Shown in pieces: positions 62,703 through 64,000 of a DNA stretch of 64,000 nt. The position numbers and the translations under genes are program-made. Under the pieces are notes generated by a model, which worked only from the letters and a program-made list of their open reading frames with translations, was not told the origin of the DNA and did no database searches. How positions within the stretch are numbered: position 1 is the first letter of the stretch; each line of letters begins with the position of its first letter. Source of the stretch: Molanna angustata (lineage: Eukaryota > Arthropoda > Insecta > Trichoptera > Molannidae); the NCBI GenBank assembly GCA_963576475.1, contig OY754982.1, positions 10,194,546 through 10,258,545 on the forward strand, in the 5' to 3' direction.

Positions 62703-63164
62703 ATGTTTTCCAAAATATTAATTTTGATTTTGTCACATTTCTGGCTCGCCGATATTTTATGTTCCTTTAAATTCGTTCTTTCAATATATTCGCATTGTCA
62801 AGCGATTCTTTTCTTGGGGTATCACATTACCTCTCTCATATTTTTTATCGGTTATTACTTCAAAATATTTCGAAGTATTTACCTCCATTCTGATTATAAT
62901 AGCCTCCTTTGTACCGCATTCTTTCCCTTTGTAAACATTTTTTCAAACCGTGCTGACAATGCTGAGTGCAAAAATGTTTCAATTGTAATTTGTCGTATTT
63001 CTCCATATAATTTTCTCCAAGACCTCTCTTGCATTAGGGAAAGGTTGAATGGTCAGTTTCAAAGACACCGTCCGTCGTGGGAAATGTCAACTACTTGTAT
63101 AACGGGATTTGCAATAATGTTTTGTTCATCATATATTATTTGCAGTATTGTTTACGATTTATGA
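62703..63164 (+). CDS. Hypothetical 153-codon frame
   Basis: I do not recognise this frame. It opens with several hydrophobic stretches that would pass as membrane segments (residues 2-22, 33-60) and ends with another (ITGFAIMFCSSYIICSIVY). Its length without a stop is unusual for this AT-rich background. There is no splice, promoter or homology evidence, and AT-rich T-rich DNA gives hydrophobic residues by composition alone. Confidence 0.2.
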   Translation: MFSKILILILSHFWLADILCSFKFVLSIYSHCQAILFLGYHITSLIFFIGYYFKIFRSIYLHSDYNSLLCTAFFPFVNIFSNRADNAECKNVSIVICRISPYNFLQDLSCIRERLNGQFQRHRPSWEMSTTCITGFAIMFCSSYIICSIVYDL

Positions 63165-63323
63165 TTGCACTGAGGAAATAATATTGATTTATCGGACAGA
63201 ATTTCAAAATTCTTTTTAGCGGAATTATTATCACATACTACTCACATATTATGAATCATACGCCAATCTCTTCTCACCCAAAAAAATAACATTCAGAACC
63301 TCATTGCTGAACTATGTGATTTG

Positions 63324-63853
63324 TTTTTTTTTTGCTCAGTAACGATAGATGTTACAGCATCTCAACCTTATCAGGTATTTTTTTTGCTCAGTAACGATAG
63401 ATGTTACAGCATCTCAACCTTATCAGGTATTTTTTTTGCTCAGTAACGATAGATGTTACAGCATCTCAACCTTATCAGGTATTTTTTTTGCTCAGTAACG
63501 ATAGATGTTACAGCATCTCAACCTTATCAGGTATTTTTTTTGCTCAGTAACGATAGATGTTACAGCATCTCAACCTTATCAGGTATTTTTTTTGCTCAGT
63601 AACGATAGATGTTACAGCATCTCAACCTTATCAGGTATTTTTTTTTGCTCAGTAACGATAGATGTTACAGCATCTCAACCTTATCAGGTATTTTTTTTGC
63701 TCAGTAACGATAGATGTTACAGCATCTCAACCTTATCAGGTATTTTTTTTGCTCAGTAACGATAGATGTTACAGCATCTCAACCTTATCAGGTATTTTTT
63801 TTGCTCAGTAACGATAGATGTTACAGCATCTCAACCTTATCAGGTATTTTTTT
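63324..63853. repeat. 52-bp tandem array, 10 copies
   Basis: Ten copies of a unit with a T run, gctcagtaacgatag, atgttacagcatct and caaccttatcaggta. Copies of gctcag start at 63334, 63386, 63438, 63490, 63542, 63594, 63647, 63699, 63751 and 63803, so the period is 52 bp with one 53-bp unit that has an extra T. The units are otherwise identical, which implies recent expansion or active homogenisation. Each unit holds a small hairpin agatg-ttacag-catct. Because 52 is not a multiple of three, peptide repeats read across it are not coding. Confidence 0.97.
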
Positions 63854-64000
63854 GGTGAGAGAGCCAAGATTAGAATGGCTATGTTGTCTAGCTAGATATA
63901 ATAACAAAGCATAAAGAGATATTATAATATTAAGAATAGAGTAGAGATAAAGTAGGGCGCCACCGTGCCTTGGGCTAGCCGAGGATAATATAATAATTTC
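63854..64000. other. Unassigned end of window
   Basis: Nothing recognised in the last 147 bp. Confidence 0.5.

Noticed and set aside
62606..63164. TATA box at about 62609 driving the 153-codon frame
   Set aside because: tataaaa is frequent in AT-rich DNA, and there is no other promoter evidence; kept only as a remark.
63324..63853. CRISPR array
   Set aside because: The units are contiguous 52-bp repeats with no variable spacers, and the genome is eukaryotic.
63505..63914. Repeat protein in the 52-bp array
   Set aside because: The period is not a multiple of three, so the peptide repeat only appears by cycling through registers; unit sequence is not under codon constraint.

Overview
This window is a piece of an insect genome, judged from its contents: a very AT-rich, gene-poor background, frequent gtaggtac/tacctac words, many families of insect-type non-LTR (LINE) retrotransposons, tRNA-derived SINEs, a mariner remnant and a complete BEL/Pao-type LTR element. 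The order of insect cannot be fixed from the sequence; Hemiptera or Lepidoptera would both fit. I found no host gene that I could support. Nearly everything recognisable is mobile DNA, so the region reads as a repeat graveyard with a few young elements.

Layout. 1-5.4 kb: mostly featureless AT-rich DNA holding a hAT-like MITE (2163-2571) that itself carries a nested tail fragment with a 9-bp target duplication, a 5'-truncated LINE with a 13-bp target duplication (2667-3351), and another LINE end (about 4106-4390). 5.4-9.4 kb: a fold-back element bounded by TTAA, one arm of which was split by a nearly complete LINE (about 5498-8831) whose reverse transcriptase frame is still open over 701 codons. 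9.6-43 kb: scattered SINEs of two families, 3' ends of at least eight LINEs, a 401-bp element with terminal inverted repeats, a deleted mariner, short tandem duplications and a possible hammerhead-like RNA motif; the rest is blank.

43.8-49 kb: four long (TA)n arrays separated by copies of an undescribed repeat unit. Two pairs of units face each other as large palindromes (44647-45528 and 46034-46820), and each palindrome contains a small diverged but related reading frame (starting MNNRDD, ending near RVTRSQ). The layout resembles Penelope-like retroelement ends. A 200-N gap (47836-48035) follows, and the 601 bp on its left reappear unchanged on the right, which points to an unjoined contig overlap.

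54.9-60.6 kb: a complete BEL/Pao-type LTR element with LTRs that look identical, a 5-bp target duplication, primer-binding site and polypurine tract. It keeps gag, zinc knuckles and the aspartic protease, but instead of an intact reverse transcriptase, RNase H and integrase it has about 900 open codons I cannot assign, including an in-frame 189-bp tandem duplication. It looks like a recently mobilised non-autonomous element. The window ends with a 10-copy, 52-bp tandem array (63324-63853).

Nothing here works as an operon or pathway. The relationships are parasitic and stratigraphic: elements inserted into elements, with the BEL/Pao copy the youngest and the LINE 3' stubs the oldest.
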